Source: Rhizobium herbae (GTDB lineage Bacteria; Pseudomonadota; Alphaproteobacteria; Rhizobiales; Rhizobiaceae). From it: DNA of 64,000 nucleotides. The position numbers were made by a program, and so were the translations under genes. Shown piece by piece: positions 7,985 to 16,023 of the stretch (positions are counted from its first letter, which is position 1; each line of letters starts with the position of its first letter). The notes beneath the pieces are model-generated. The model ran no database searches. It saw only the letters and a program-made list of their open reading frames with translations, and had not been told where the DNA came from. The stretch spans positions 1,240,001 through 1,304,000 of the forward strand of contig NZ_JAEUAO010000001.1 of NCBI RefSeq assembly GCF_019511375.1, given 5' to 3'.

Positions 7985-9238
7985 ATGGTAGCAGCACCGG
8001 GCGAGAATATGCGCGTCAATGCGGACCGTCTTTGGGCGACGCTGATGGACATGGCGAAGATCGGCCCCGGCATTGCCGGCGGCAACAACCGCCAGACGCT
8101 GACGGATGAGGACGGTGAAGGCCGCAAGCTCTTCAAGACCTGGTGCGAGGACGCGGGGCTTACCGTCGGCGTCGACAAGATGGGCACGATGTTTGCCACC
8201 CGCCCCGGCACCGACCCCGAGGCGCTTCCCGTCTATGTCGGCTCGCATCTCGACACGCAGCCGACCGGCGGCAAATATGACGGCGTGCTTGGCGTGCTCG
8301 GCGCGCTGGAAGTCGTGCGCACCATGAACGATCTCGGCATCAAGACGAAGCACCCCATCGTCGTCACCAACTGGACCAACGAGGAAGGCGCGCGCTTTGC
8401 GCCTGCCATGCTCGCCTCCGGTGTCTTTGCCGGCGTCCATACGCTCGAATATGCCTATGACCGCAAGGACCCCGACGGCAAGACCTTCGGCGACGAGCTG
8501 AAGCGCATCGGCTGGCTGGGCGACGAAGAGGTCGGCGCCCGCAAGATGCACGCCTATTTCGAATACCACATCGAGCAGGGTCCGATCCTCGAGGCGGAGG
8601 AAAAGACCATCGGCGTCGTCACCCACTGTCAGGGGCTCTGGTGGCTGGAATTCACGCTGACCGGCCGTGAAGCGCACACCGGCTCGACGCCGATGAACAT
8701 GCGCGTCAATGCCGGCCTTGCCATGGCCCGCATCATGGAGATGGTTCAGACGGTCGCGATGGAAAACCAGCCGGGTGCCGTCGGCGGCGTCGGCCAGGTG
8801 TTCTTCTCGCCCAATTCCCGCAACGTGCTGCCCGGCAAGGTCGTCTTCACCGTCGATATCCGCTCGCCGGACAAGGACAAGCTCGACCGCATGCGCGCCA
8901 GGATCGAGGCCGAAGCGCCCGGCATCACCGAGCCGCTCGGCGTCGGCTGTTCGATCGAGGCGATCGGCCATTTCGCGCCGGTCACCTTCGATCCGACGCT
9001 CGTCACCGCCGTTCGCACAGCCGCCGAAAAGCTCGGCTACAGCCACATGAATATCATCTCCGGCGCCGGCCACGACGCCTGCTGGGCCGCAAAGGTCGCG
9101 CCCGCCACCATGGTCATGTGCCCCTGCGTCGGCGGCTTGAGCCACAACGAGGCGGAGGACATTTCGAAGGAATGGGCGTCGGCCGGCTGCGACGTGCTGT
9201 TCCATGCGGTGGTCGAGACGGCGGTGATTATGGAGTAA
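7985..9238 (+). CDS. Zn-dependent N-carbamoyl-amino-acid hydrolase / beta-ureidopropionase
   Basis: M20-family metallohydrolase of 417 residues that removes the carbamoyl group from ureido acids; in this context the last step of the reductive pyrimidine route, N-carbamoyl-beta-alanine to beta-alanine, CO2 and ammonia. Metal and catalytic motifs visible are GSHLDTQPTGGKYDG (H88, D90, D99), NEEGARF (E133, E134), the YHIEQGP motif (H195), GREAHTGSTPM in the dimerisation domain and a late GLSHNEAED. The ATG at 7985 is chosen over one at 7970 because GAGGAG lies seven bases before it. It precedes dihydropyrimidinase by 223 bases on the same strand. L-carbamoylase (HyuC/AmaB) enzymes look the same, so the exact substrate is inferred from neighbours. 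Confidence 0.9.
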   Translation: MVAAPGENMRVNADRLWATLMDMAKIGPGIAGGNNRQTLTDEDGEGRKLFKTWCEDAGLTVGVDKMGTMFATRPGTDPEALPVYVGSHLDTQPTGGKYDGVLGVLGALEVVRTMNDLGIKTKHPIVVTNWTNEEGARFAPAMLASGVFAGVHTLEYAYDRKDPDGKTFGDELKRIGWLGDEEVGARKMHAYFEYHIEQGPILEAEEKTIGVVTHCQGLWWLEFTLTGREAHTGSTPMNMRVNAGLAMARIMEMVQTVAMENQPGAVGGVGQVFFSPNSRNVLPGKVVFTVDIRSPDKDKLDRMRARIEAEAPGITEPLGVGCSIEAIGHFAPVTFDPTLVTAVRTAAEKLGYSHMNIISGAGHDACWAAKVAPATMVMCPCVGGLSHNEAEDISKEWASAGCDVLFHAVVETAVIME

Positions 9239-9461
9239 TCCGATGCGTCCCGCCGATTTGACGCTGAACGCGCCGGCTCAACAATCAAGGCTCTGCCGTT
9301 TTGCGTTTCTGGAATCACGAAGTGCTGCAGGAACGCCGCGCTGTTCTCGACCTATCCTCGCTGTGTTGAACGGTGAGATAGCGTCCCAATGCGACTTCAT
9401 CCGGTTGCGCCCCCACTGATCGGCAAAACCACCAAGAACATGGAATGAGGGAACAAAAACA

Positions 9462-10916
9462 ATGAGCACAGTCATCAAGAACGGCACCATCGTCACCGCC
9501 GACCTCACCTACAAGGCCGACGTCAAGGTCGATGGCGGCAAGATCGTCGAGATCGGTCCGAACCTCTCGGGCGACGAAACGCTCGACGCGACCGGCTGTT
9601 ATGTCATGCCGGGCGGCATCGATCCGCACACCCATCTCGAAATGCCCTTCATGGGCACCTATTCCTCCGACGATTTCGAAAGCGGCACGCGCGCGGCGCT
9701 TTCCGGCGGCACGACCATGGTCGTCGATTTCGCGCTCCCCTCGCCCGGCCAGTCGCTGCTCGAAGCCTTGACCATGTGGGACAACAAGACCTCGCGGGCC
9801 AATTGCGATTTCTCCTTCCACATGGCGATCACCTGGTGGAGCGAGCAGGTCTTCAATGAGATGCAGACCATCGTTCAGGACAAGGGCATCAATACGTTCA
9901 AACACTTCATGGCCTACAAGGGGGCCTTGATGGTGGATGACGACGAGATGTTCCACTCGTTCCAGCGCTGTGCCGAGCTCGGCGCCCTGCCGCTGGTGCA
10001 TGCCGAAAACGGCGACATCGTCGCGCAGATGCAGGCAAAGCTGCTCGCCGAAGGCAACAACGGCCCCGAGGCGCATGCCTATTCCCGCCCCGCCGAAGTT
10101 GAAGGCGAGGCCACCAACCGGGCGATCATGATCGCCGATATGGCAGGCGCGCCGGTCTATATCGTGCACACCTCCTGCGAGCAGGCGCACGAAGCCATCC
10201 GCCGCGCGCGTCAGAAGGGCATGCGCGTCTATGGGGAGCCGCTGATCCAGCATCTGACGCTGGACGAGAGCGAATATGCCAATCCCGACTGGGACCACGC
10301 CGCCCGCCGCGTCATGTCGCCGCCCTTCCGCAACAAGCAGCATCAGGACAGTCTGTGGGCCGGCCTTGCCAGCGGCTCGCTGCAGGTGGTGGCAACCGAC
10401 CACTGCGCCTTCACCACCGCGCAGAAGCGTTTCGGCGTCGGCGATTTCACCAAGATCCCGAACGGCACCGGTGGACTCGAGGACCGCATGCCGATGCTCT
10501 GGACCCACGGCGTCGCCACCGGCCGCATCACCATGAACGAATTCGTCGCCGTCACCTCGACCAACATCGCCAAGATCCTCAACATGTATCCGAGGAAAGG
10601 CGCGATCCTCGTCGGCGCCGATGCCGACATCGTCGTCTGGGACCCGAAGCGCTCGAAGACGATCTCGGCGGCCACCCAGCAGTCGTCGATCGACTACAAC
10701 GTCTTCGAGGGCAAGCAGGTGACCGGCCTGCCGCGCTACACGTTGACGCGCGGCGTGGTCGCAATCGAAGAGTCGACGGTCAAGACCCAGGAAGGCCATG
10801 GCGAGTTCGTCAGCCGCGAACCCTTTGCCGCCGTAAGCAAGGCGCTTTCGACCTGGAAGGAAATCACCGCACCGCGCAAGGTCCAGCGCACCGGCATCCC
10901 GGCGAGCGGGGTTTAA
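9462..10916 (+). CDS. hydA: Dihydropyrimidinase (D-hydantoinase family)
   Basis: Cytosolic binuclear-zinc amidohydrolase of 484 residues that opens dihydrouracil or dihydrothymine to the carbamoyl-beta-amino acid. Metal ligands are recognisable: the HTH pair at H56/H58 (DPHTHLEMPF), the lysine expected to be carboxylated at K153 (FMAYKGALM), H180 (LVHAENG), H236 (YIVHTSCE) and the ATDHCAF aspartate near residue 312. GAGGGAACAAAAACA provides the ribosome site. The gene acts between PreTA and the amidohydrolase encoded upstream. Length and motifs are normal for the family. The 223 bases before it hold no recognisable gene. Confidence 0.95.
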   Translation: MSTVIKNGTIVTADLTYKADVKVDGGKIVEIGPNLSGDETLDATGCYVMPGGIDPHTHLEMPFMGTYSSDDFESGTRAALSGGTTMVVDFALPSPGQSLLEALTMWDNKTSRANCDFSFHMAITWWSEQVFNEMQTIVQDKGINTFKHFMAYKGALMVDDDEMFHSFQRCAELGALPLVHAENGDIVAQMQAKLLAEGNNGPEAHAYSRPAEVEGEATNRAIMIADMAGAPVYIVHTSCEQAHEAIRRARQKGMRVYGEPLIQHLTLDESEYANPDWDHAARRVMSPPFRNKQHQDSLWAGLASGSLQVVATDHCAFTTAQKRFGVGDFTKIPNGTGGLEDRMPMLWTHGVATGRITMNEFVAVTSTNIAKILNMYPRKGAILVGADADIVVWDPKRSKTISAATQQSSIDYNVFEGKQVTGLPRYTLTRGVVAIEESTVKTQEGHGEFVSREPFAAVSKALSTWKEITAPRKVQRTGIPASGV

Positions 10917-10940
10917 GCGGAAGTCGATGGTCCAGCGGAA

Positions 10941-11122
10941 CACCCCCTTCTGTCCTGCCGGACATCTCCCCCTCAAGGGGGGAGATCGGCAAGAAGCGCC
11001 GGTTTCACAAATTATCGGTGATCGCCGGTCAAGCGACGGCACATTCAAGGTTCTCGTAGGACAGATGCGATGCGTCGACCCCATCTCCCCCCTTGATGGG
11101 GAGATGTCACGAAGAGGGGGGT
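10941..11122. repeat. Palindromic intergenic repeat, family 1, copy A (two hairpins)
   Basis: Two hairpin modules are present. ATCTCCCCC (10964-10972) pairs with GGGGGGAGAT (10977-10986) over a TCAA loop, and ATCTCCCC (11083-11090) pairs with GGGGAGAT (11098-11105). The flanking blocks CTGTCCTGCCGGAC and TGTCACGAAGAGG also occur, in either orientation, at the copies near 24182 and 56434. The repeat lies between converging hydA and the cupin gene. Confidence 0.75.
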
Positions 11123-11142
11123 TCCGCCGCCGCCCCCGCCTT

Positions 11143-11556
11143 TCAAGCCGGAACCAACCCATCCAGTTCGGGCAACAGGACCACGCTCTCCTGCTCCTTC
11201 GGATCTGTCCGCGCGATCACCGCCGAACAGGGCTGGTCCGACAGATTGGCCGGCAGATGCGCAACTCCGGCCGGGATGTAGAACATCTCGCCCGCCCGCA
11301 CGACGGCGTGATGTTCCAGGCGGTCGCCGTACCAGGTGTGCGCCTCACCGGACAGAACGTAGATCGCCGTTTCGTGGCTTTCGTGCAGATGGGCCCTGGC
11401 GCGGCCGCCCGGCGGGATCGTCAGGAGATGCATGCAGATGCCGGTCGAACCGACCGCTTCGGCCGAAATGCCTTCGAAATAGCTGAGCCCCTGCTTGCCG
11501 TCATAGGTATGGCCGGGGCGGATGATCCGGCAGGTCGGTCTTGATGATTGCAACAT
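11143..11556 (-). CDS. Cupin-domain protein
   Basis: Small single-domain beta-barrel protein of 137 residues. The cupin metal site is visible as HLHESHETAIYVLSG (motif 1, two histidines and a glutamate) and a second motif in FYIPAGVAHLPAN. The ATG at 11556 is preceded at seven bases by AGGAGA. It is divergent from the pyrimidine ABC transporter ATPase gene and ends against the repeat downstream of hydA. Cupins of this size beside catabolic operons can be isomerases, hydrolases or ligand-binding proteins. A role in pyrimidine or ureido-acid use is plausible by position only. Confidence 0.8.
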   Translation of the reverse strand: MLQSSRPTCRIIRPGHTYDGKQGLSYFEGISAEAVGSTGICMHLLTIPPGGRARAHLHESHETAIYVLSGEAHTWYGDRLEHHAVVRAGEMFYIPAGVAHLPANLSDQPCSAVIARTDPKEQESVVLLPELDGLVPA

Positions 11557-11641
11557 ATCCACATCTCCTGAGCAGCAACGTCGCGCGCAGCATACCTCAT
11601 TCGAAAAATATGAAGTACGACTATCGAAGGCAGACAGCCGA

Positions 11642-12490
11642 ATGACCACACAGCACAGTTCAAGGCAATGGCATTCAGGACGGAGCGCACCGGATCCAAT
11701 GACAATCACACCCGCATCCGTCGTCTCGGCCCGCAATCTCGGCCTCACCTTCGAGACGAATGACGGCCCCGTCAACGCGCTGACCGGCGTCAATCTCGAC
11801 GTCAACAAGGGCGATTTCGTCTCCTTCATCGGCCCTTCCGGTTGCGGCAAGACGACCTTCCTGCGCGTCATCGCCGATCTGGAAAAGCCGACTTCCGGCA
11901 CGATCACCGTCAACGGCACGACACCGGAGGACGCCCGCAAGAACCGCTCCTACGGCTACGTCTTCCAGGCAGCCGCCCTCTATCCCTGGCGAACCATCGA
12001 GAAAAACATCGCCCTGCCGCTTGAGATCATGGGCTACGGCGCCGCCGACCAGAAGGCCCGCATCGAGCGCACGCTGGATCTCGTCAACCTGACCGGCTTC
12101 GGCAAGAAATTCCCCTGGCAGCTTTCCGGCGGCATGCAGCAGCGCGCCTCGATCGCGCGCGCGCTCGCGTTCGATGCCGACCTCCTGTTGATGGACGAAC
12201 CTTTTGGCGCGCTTGACGAGATCGTCCGCGATCATCTGAACGAGCAATTGCTGAAGCTGTGGGACCGCACCAACAAGACGATCTGTTTCGTCACGCACTC
12301 CATTCCCGAGGCCGTCTATCTGTCCACCAAGATCGTCGTCATGAGCCCCCGCCCCGGGCGCGTCACCGACGTCATCGAATCCACCCTTCCCAAGGAGCGG
12401 CCGCTCGATATCCGCGAGACACCTGAGTTCCTGGAGATCGCCAGCCGGGTGCGCGAGGGCTTGAGAGCGGGGCATAGCTATGACGAGTAG
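11642..12490 (+). CDS. ABC transporter ATP-binding protein, nitrate/sulfonate/pyrimidine (SsuB/ThiZ) type
   Basis: Cytoplasmic ATPase of 282 residues that powers the importer encoded just downstream. Walker A is GPSGCGKTT, the Q-loop lies in GYVFQAAALYPW, the signature is LSGGMQQR, Walker B is LLLMDEPFGALDE and the switch histidine is in FVTHSIPEA. This is the TauB/SsuB-like subfamily. The start is uncertain: ATG at 11642 has GAAGG upstream, and an in-frame ATG at 11699 would give a more usual N-terminus (MTITPASVVSARNLG). The genes for two permeases and a THI5/NMT1-like binding protein follow. Between pyrimidine-degradation genes the likely cargo is a pyrimidine base, its nucleoside or a hydantoin-like compound, but the sequence does not prove it. 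Confidence 0.9.
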   Translation: MTTQHSSRQWHSGRSAPDPMTITPASVVSARNLGLTFETNDGPVNALTGVNLDVNKGDFVSFIGPSGCGKTTFLRVIADLEKPTSGTITVNGTTPEDARKNRSYGYVFQAAALYPWRTIEKNIALPLEIMGYGAADQKARIERTLDLVNLTGFGKKFPWQLSGGMQQRASIARALAFDADLLLMDEPFGALDEIVRDHLNEQLLKLWDRTNKTICFVTHSIPEAVYLSTKIVVMSPRPGRVTDVIESTLPKERPLDIRETPEFLEIASRVREGLRAGHSYDE

Positions 12491-12532
12491 ATCGACTGTG
12501 GCGTGGTGCCGCGGCACGACGAGGTGTTTATC

Positions 12533-12868
12533 ATGAACCCGTCCTTCATCCTGTGGCTGGCCGCCTCCATGGCCATATTCCTCAGTGCCGCAACGGCCTC
12601 GCGCTACTATGTCGCCAGCAACAACATCCTCGTCCTGATCGTCTCGCTTGGGCTCTACTGCGTCGGCAATCTGATGATGGTGCGGCTGATGCGTGAAGGC
12701 GGGCTGGGGCTTGCGATTTCGGCATCCGCGATTGCCCAGCTTCTCCTGGTCAATCTCATCGCCTTTGCCATGTTCGGCGAACGGCTGACGACGGCGCAGA
12801 TGGCGGGCGTCGCCCTCGGGGTCGTCTCCATGGCGCTGATGCTCCTGCCGCTGAGCGGAAAGGCGTGA
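12533..12868 (+). CDS. Small DMT/SMR-like multidrug-resistance-type membrane protein
   Basis: A 111-residue protein made almost wholly of four hydrophobic helices. The third and fourth resemble the end of an EamA or EmrE-like unit (FGERLTTAQMAGVALGVVSM). The ATG at 12533 has GAGGTG seven bases upstream. It stands between the ABC ATPase gene and the first permease gene, all in one direction, with only two bases between its stop and the next ATG, so it belongs to the operon. Conserved acidic residues of SMR exporters are not obvious in helix 1, which argues against a classical EmrE drug pump. A role as an accessory to the importer or as a half-size exporter is possible. Confidence 0.7.
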   Translation: MNPSFILWLAASMAIFLSAATASRYYVASNNILVLIVSLGLYCVGNLMMVRLMREGGLGLAISASAIAQLLLVNLIAFAMFGERLTTAQMAGVALGVVSMALMLLPLSGKA

Positions 12869-12870
12869 GC

Positions 12871-13755
12871 ATGGAAAAGCAGAGCTTTTTCAGAGACAGG
12901 ATCATGCCGGTGGGAACCATCCTGCTGGGTCTCCTGGTCATCTGGTACATCGCCACCGTCTTCCTCAACGCGCCCTTCGAGCGCGATACGGCAGCGCGCG
13001 CAGGAACGCCGATCAGCTTCTCGGAGATCCTGCCGAAGACAATGTTTCAGGAGCGGCCGGTGCTGCCGGCGCCGCATCAGGTGGTCGCCGAGATCTGGGA
13101 TACGACCGTCAACAAGCCGATCACGTCGAAGCGCAGCCTCGTCTATCATGCCTGGATCACGCTGTCGGCGACATTGCTCGGCTTCGGCATCGGCACCGTG
13201 CTCGGCATTCTTCTCGCAGTCGGCATCGTCCACAACCGGGCGATGGACCGCTCGCTGATGCCCTGGGTGATTGCCAGCCAGACCATTCCCATCCTTGCGA
13301 TTGCGCCGATGATCATCGTCGTGCTGAATGCGGTCGGTATTGCCGGCCTTTTGCCGAAGGCGCTGATTTCCACCTACCTCAGCTTCTTCCCGATCGTCGT
13401 CGGCATGGTGAAGGGACTGCGCAGCCCCGAGCAGATCCAGCTCGACCTGATGCACACCTACTATGCCAGCCCGTCCCAGACGTTCTGGAAGCTGCGCTGG
13501 CCGGCGTCCATGCCGTATCTCTTCACCTCGCTGAAGGTCGCGATCGCCATTTCGCTGGTTGGCGCAATCGTCGGCGAACTGCCAACCGGTGCCATCTCCG
13601 GCCTCGGTGCCCGCCTGCTTGCCGGCTCCTACTACGGCCAGACCGTGCAGATCTGGTCGGCGCTGTTCATGGCAGCCGCTCTGGCCGCAACGCTCGTGAT
13701 CATCGTCGGCTTTGCCCACACGGCAGTCCTCCGGCGCATGGGGGTCAAGCCATGA
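12871..13755 (+). CDS. ABC transporter permease, SsuC/ThiX type (first of two)
   Basis: Inner-membrane permease of 294 residues with about six transmembrane helices. One lies near residues 13-32 and a soluble insert follows; the BPD-type core runs from about residue 85, with the ATPase-docking loop around LMHTYYASPSQTFWKLRWPASMPYLF. ATG at 12871 is used, with GGAAAGG seven bases before it; a GTG six bases upstream is the alternative. It overlaps the second permease gene by four bases (ATGA), which indicates translational coupling. Two different permease genes imply a heterodimeric channel. Confidence 0.9.
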   Translation: MEKQSFFRDRIMPVGTILLGLLVIWYIATVFLNAPFERDTAARAGTPISFSEILPKTMFQERPVLPAPHQVVAEIWDTTVNKPITSKRSLVYHAWITLSATLLGFGIGTVLGILLAVGIVHNRAMDRSLMPWVIASQTIPILAIAPMIIVVLNAVGIAGLLPKALISTYLSFFPIVVGMVKGLRSPEQIQLDLMHTYYASPSQTFWKLRWPASMPYLFTSLKVAIAISLVGAIVGELPTGAISGLGARLLAGSYYGQTVQIWSALFMAAALAATLVIIVGFAHTAVLRRMGVKP

Positions 13756-14621
13756 ATTCCGGTCTCATCGTCGGTTCCATCGCCTTCTGGCTGATTGCGT
13801 GGGCCATCAATGAATGGCTCGTTCGCAGGAAGTTTAAAAACCGGTCGGCGGTCCGTGCGGCAAGGCTCGCCGTGCCGCTTCTCTTCGGCATCACCATTCT
13901 CGTGCTCTGGGAAGGCCTCGTGCGCGGGCTGAACGTACCCTCCGTTCTCCTGCCGCCGCCATCGATGATCTGGACGCGGCTGATCAACTCGCTGCCGACG
14001 CTCTGGGCCGATTTCCAGCAGACCTTTCTCAAGGCCGTGATCACCGGCTACGCGCTCGGCTGTGGCCTTGGCTTTCTCGTCGCCATTGCCATCGACCGCT
14101 CCCCCTTCCTGCAAAAGGGCCTGCTGCCGCTCGGCAATTTCGTCTCGGCGCTGCCGGTCATCGGCGTTGCACCGATCATGGTGATGTGGTTCGGTTTCGA
14201 CTGGCAGTCGAAGGTCGCGGTGGTCGTCATCATGACCTTCTTCCCCATGCTGGTGAACACGGTTTCGGGACTGGCCGCCACGAGTTCCATGGAACGGGAC
14301 CTGATGCGCACCTATGCCGCAAGCTGGTTCCAGACCCTGCTCAAGCTCAGGCTACCGGCGGCATGGCCTTTCATCTTCAATGCGCTCAAGATCAATTCCA
14401 CGCTGGCGCTGATCGGCGCCATCGTTGCCGAATTCTTCGGCACCCCGATCGTCGGCATGGGGTTCCGGATCTCCACGGAAGTCGGGCGCATGAATGTCGA
14501 CATGGTTTGGGCCGAAATCGCCGTCGCGGCGGTGGCTGGCTCCGCGTTTTACGGGTTGGTTGCGCTCGTCGAGCGCGCCGTCACGTTCTGGCACCCGTCT
14601 GTCCGCGGTGGGCAGGCGTAG
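13752..14621 (+). CDS. ABC transporter permease, SsuC/ThiX type (second)
   Basis: Second membrane subunit of the same importer, 289 residues. The BPD transport fold runs over about residues 85-280, with the coupling-helix segment DLMRTYAASWFQTLLKLRLP. An N-terminal extra helix pair precedes it. The sequence is related to, but clearly different from, the permease upstream, so the channel is probably a heterodimer. It starts inside the end of the previous gene and is followed by the binding-protein gene after 53 bases. Confidence 0.9.
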   Translation: MNSGLIVGSIAFWLIAWAINEWLVRRKFKNRSAVRAARLAVPLLFGITILVLWEGLVRGLNVPSVLLPPPSMIWTRLINSLPTLWADFQQTFLKAVITGYALGCGLGFLVAIAIDRSPFLQKGLLPLGNFVSALPVIGVAPIMVMWFGFDWQSKVAVVVIMTFFPMLVNTVSGLAATSSMERDLMRTYAASWFQTLLKLRLPAAWPFIFNALKINSTLALIGAIVAEFFGTPIVGMGFRISTEVGRMNVDMVWAEIAVAAVAGSAFYGLVALVERAVTFWHPSVRGGQA

Positions 14622-14674
14622 CAAAAAACCGCCTGTCCGTGGTTGGGCCGGCACAACAAAATGAGGGAACTGAC

Positions 14675-15667
14675 ATGAAGACAAGACTTGCATCTCTGCT
14701 GCTGGCAAGCGCTTTTTCGCTGTCCGCATTCCAGGCAATCGCCGCCGACAAGGTGGTGCTGCAGTTGAAATGGGTCACCCAGGCGCAGTTCGCCGGCTAC
14801 TACGTTGCCAAGGACAAGGGGTTCTATGAGGAGGAAGGCCTCGACGTCGAGATCAAGCCGGGCGGCCCGGACATCGCACCTCCGCAGGTCATCGCCGGCG
14901 GCGGCGCAGATGTCGTCGTCGACTGGATGCCGTCGGCGCTTGCGACCCGCGAAAAGGGTGTACCGCTGGTCAACATCGCCCAGCCCTTCAAGTCCTCCGG
15001 CATGATGCTGACCTGCCTAAAGGAATCCGGCGTCGCCACGCCGGCCGATTTCAAGGGCAAGACGCTCGGCGTCTGGTTCTTCGGCAACGAATATCCGTTC
15101 CTCTCCTGGATGAGCCAGCTTGGCCTGAAGACCGATGGCGGCCCGGATGGCGTCACGGTCCTGAAGCAGGGCTTCAACGTCGACCCGCTGATCCAGAAGC
15201 AGGCGGCCTGTATCTCCACCATGACCTATAACGAGTACTGGCAGGTCATCGATGCCGGCATCAAGCCCGAGGACCTGGTTACCTTCAAGTATGAGGACCA
15301 GGGCGTCGCCACCCTGGAAGACGGCCTTTACGTGCTGGAAGACAAGCTCAAGGACCCGGCCTTCAAGGAGAAGATGGTGAAGTTCGTCCGTGCCTCGATG
15401 AAGGGCTGGAAGTATGCCGAGGCCAATCAGGATGAAGCGGCCGACATCGTGCTGGAGAACGATGCGACGGGTGCCCAGACGGAAGCGCACCAGAAGCGCA
15501 TGATGGGCGAAATCGCCAAGCTGACGGCCGGCTCGAACGGCGCGCTGGACGAGGCCGACTACAAGCGCACCGTCGCTTCGCTGATGAAGGGTGGTTCCGA
15601 TCCGGTCATCACCAAGGAACCGGAAGGCGCCTTCACGCACGAGATCACCGACGCTGCCTTGAAGTAG
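14675..15667 (+). CDS. ABC transporter substrate-binding protein, THI5/NMT1 (SsuA/ThiY) family
   Basis: Periplasmic binding protein of 330 residues. A Sec signal ends near AFQAIAA at residue 23. The mature N-terminus has the family hallmark LQLKWVTQAQFAGYYVA, followed by KGFYEEEGLDVEI and GGGADVVVDWMPSAL. These are features of binders for thiamine-pyrimidine precursors and related heteroaromatic compounds (ThiY-like), which fits a pyrimidine-degradation neighbourhood. GAGGGAAC lies before the ATG at 14675. The gene closes the transporter operon and is followed by a hairpin. Confidence 0.9.
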   Translation: MKTRLASLLLASAFSLSAFQAIAADKVVLQLKWVTQAQFAGYYVAKDKGFYEEEGLDVEIKPGGPDIAPPQVIAGGGADVVVDWMPSALATREKGVPLVNIAQPFKSSGMMLTCLKESGVATPADFKGKTLGVWFFGNEYPFLSWMSQLGLKTDGGPDGVTVLKQGFNVDPLIQKQAACISTMTYNEYWQVIDAGIKPEDLVTFKYEDQGVATLEDGLYVLEDKLKDPAFKEKMVKFVRASMKGWKYAEANQDEAADIVLENDATGAQTEAHQKRMMGEIAKLTAGSNGALDEADYKRTVASLMKGGSDPVITKEPEGAFTHEITDAALK

Positions 15668-15693
15668 GCCATTTGCCGTACTTTGCAGACCGG

Positions 15694-15720
15694 AAACGCG
15701 CGGGCCAGTCTCGCGCGTTT
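15694..15720 (+). terminator. Hairpin after the binding-protein gene, likely terminator
   Basis: AAACGCGCG (15694-15702) and CGCGCGTTT (15712-15720) pair perfectly over a nine-base loop and are followed by CTCATTT. It lies 27 bases after the stop of the last transporter gene. The T-run is short. Confidence 0.6.
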
Positions 15721-15784
15721 CTCATTTGCATCACTCGCGAGCGGCTTCTGGGCAACAAAACTAAATAAATCAGAAATTGTGTTG

Positions 15785-15831
15785 ATGGCACCATACAAAT
15801 AAATTAATGAGGTGCCATTCTTCATTTGTAT
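15785..15831. promoter_or_regulatory. Two interleaved inverted repeats upstream of the RND exporter genes
   Basis: ATGGCACC (15785-15792) pairs with GGTGCCAT (15811-15818), while ATACAAAT (15793-15800) pairs with ATTTGTAT (15824-15831). The order A-B-A'-B' means the two 8-bp hairpins exclude each other in one RNA; as DNA they could be two overlapping operators. They lie about 190-240 bases before the adaptor gene in an AT-rich stretch. I see nothing else in 15721-16023. Confidence 0.5.
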
Positions 15832-16023
15832 CGCCTTGCATCGCTGAAAGGGCCTAACTAAATAGAGCCCGAGGCATTTGAGGAGGATGCGGGGGAAATT
15901 TGAGCTCGGTATGATTGGGGCGACATTTTCTTCCCTTCCAGCAGGTGACGATGGCAAACCCTTCCTTGAAGGGCTGTGGCGTCACCAACTTTGATTTATC
16001 CGCAATTCGATGAAAGTAAGCCG

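Noticed and set aside
10941..11122. CRISPR array suggested by repeated GC-rich palindromes
   Set aside because: There are only two dissimilar hairpin modules with unequal spacing and no cas genes; the modules are dispersed at other sites.
14186..14674. N-terminal extension of the ABC binding protein by 163 residues
   Set aside because: The extension overlaps the permease gene and reads through it out of frame; a good ribosome site and signal peptide begin at 14675.
14622..14674. Thiamine-pyrophosphate riboswitch before the ThiY-like binding protein gene
   Set aside because: The gap is only 53 bases and shows none of the conserved TPP-riboswitch blocks (for example CUGAGA); nor does the region before 11642.
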